Origin: Gammaproteobacteria bacterium
Lineage (GTDB): Bacteria > Pseudomonadota > Gammaproteobacteria > SMWH01
Length of the DNA: 6,361 nucleotides
Reading direction: 5' to 3'
NCBI GenBank assembly: GCA_004357005.1
Contig: SMWH01000172.1
Coordinates: 1-6,361 of the forward strand
Shown: in pieces, positions 6,117 to 6,361 of the stretch
How the letters are laid out: each line of letters begins with the position of its first letter
Position numbering within the stretch: position 1 is the stretch's first letter
Notes under the pieces: model-generated
Seen by the model: only the letters and a program-made list of their open reading frames with translations
What the model was told of the DNA's origin: nothing
The model's database searches: none
Program-made: the position numbers and the translations under genes

Positions 6117-6361
6117 ATGCCCATTGTGTTGAGATCGGTCCTGGCGGCGTTGCTGGCGGCCATGCTTGCATCCTGCTCGGAACGGCCGACAGGAAGCGGC
6201 GTCGACTTGCCTGATGCCAGGGGCATGAACGTCATCGTCATCAGTTTTGACGCCCTGCGCGCGGAATCGCTGGGCATTTACGGTTATGACCGTGGAACGT
6301 CCCCGCACATTGACCGTTTTGCCGAAGGAGCATTGGTGTTCGACAACGTCCAGAACGCCGC
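6117..6361 (+). CDS. Sulfatase-family lipoprotein (partial, N-terminus only)
   Basis: The first 81 residues of a gene running off the right edge are visible. After a hydrophobic signal (VLAALLAAML, 8-17) comes a lipobox L17-A18-S19-C20, so the protein should be lipidated at C20; serine at the next position favours the outer membrane under the E. coli sorting rule. From residue 38 the sequence NVIVISFDALRAESLGIYGY and then TSPHIDRFAEGALVFDN matches the N-terminus of the sulfatase (alkaline phosphatase superfamily) fold; D45 would be a metal ligand. The C/S-x-P-x-R motif containing the residue that becomes formylglycine is outside the window, so sulfate ester hydrolysis cannot be asserted; phosphodiesterases and phosphoglycerol or phosphoethanolamine transferases share the fold. 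The start is uncertain: ATG 6117 has a distant AAGGA (12 bases), while GTG 6126 has AAGGA 10 bases upstream and still gives a signal peptide (MLRSVLAALL). It lies 15 bases after tadA with no terminator between. Confidence 0.85.
   Translation, partial: MPIVLRSVLAALLAAMLASCSERPTGSGVDLPDARGMNVIVISFDALRAESLGIYGYDRGTSPHIDRFAEGALVFDNVQNA

Noticed and set aside
5406..6308. Long minus-strand open frame (300 codons) across guaA, tadA and the sulfatase start.
   Set aside because: It is antisense to three well-supported genes, is rich in His/Arg as shadow frames are, and crosses gene junctions without any sign of its own start signals.

Overview
The window looks like ordinary chromosomal DNA from a GC-rich (about 60% by eye) gammaproteobacterium. 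Evidence is the divergent xseA / guaBA arrangement, which E. coli also has, the close resemblance of GuaB, GuaA and TadA to their E. coli counterparts, and the exported and lipoprotein signals typical of a Gram-negative cell. Genus cannot be named from the sequence alone. No mobile element, tRNA, rRNA, CRISPR array or phage gene was seen.

Layout. Bases 1-945 (minus strand) hold the N-terminal 315 residues of an exported protein of unknown function that runs off the left edge. A 92-base gap follows, then xseA (1038-2447, minus), the catalytic large subunit of exonuclease VII. A 115-base divergent intergenic region carries a good sigma70-type promoter for the rightward genes. The rightward set is guaB (2563-4023), guaA (4023-5618, overlapping guaB by one base), tadA (5625-6101, six-base gap) and the start of a sulfatase-family lipoprotein gene (6117 to the right edge, 15-base gap). 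There is no gene-free stretch over 300 bases.

How they fit. GuaB turns IMP into XMP and GuaA turns XMP into GMP, so the first two rightward genes are the whole guanine branch of purine synthesis. TadA deaminates the wobble adenosine of tRNA-Arg(ACG) to inosine. The tight spacing suggests guaB-guaA-tadA-sulfatase are cotranscribed from the promoter at 2499-2527, whose GC-rich discriminator suggests stringent (ppGpp) control. The sulfatase-like lipoprotein is the odd member functionally.

Most of the window is well-known housekeeping content and I see no convincing new system. The points worth a second look are the uncharacterised exported protein, the lipoprotein sulfatase at the end of the gua operon, a perfect 11-base tandem duplication at the tadA/sulfatase junction that makes the sulfatase start ambiguous, and the apparently leaderless xseA start.
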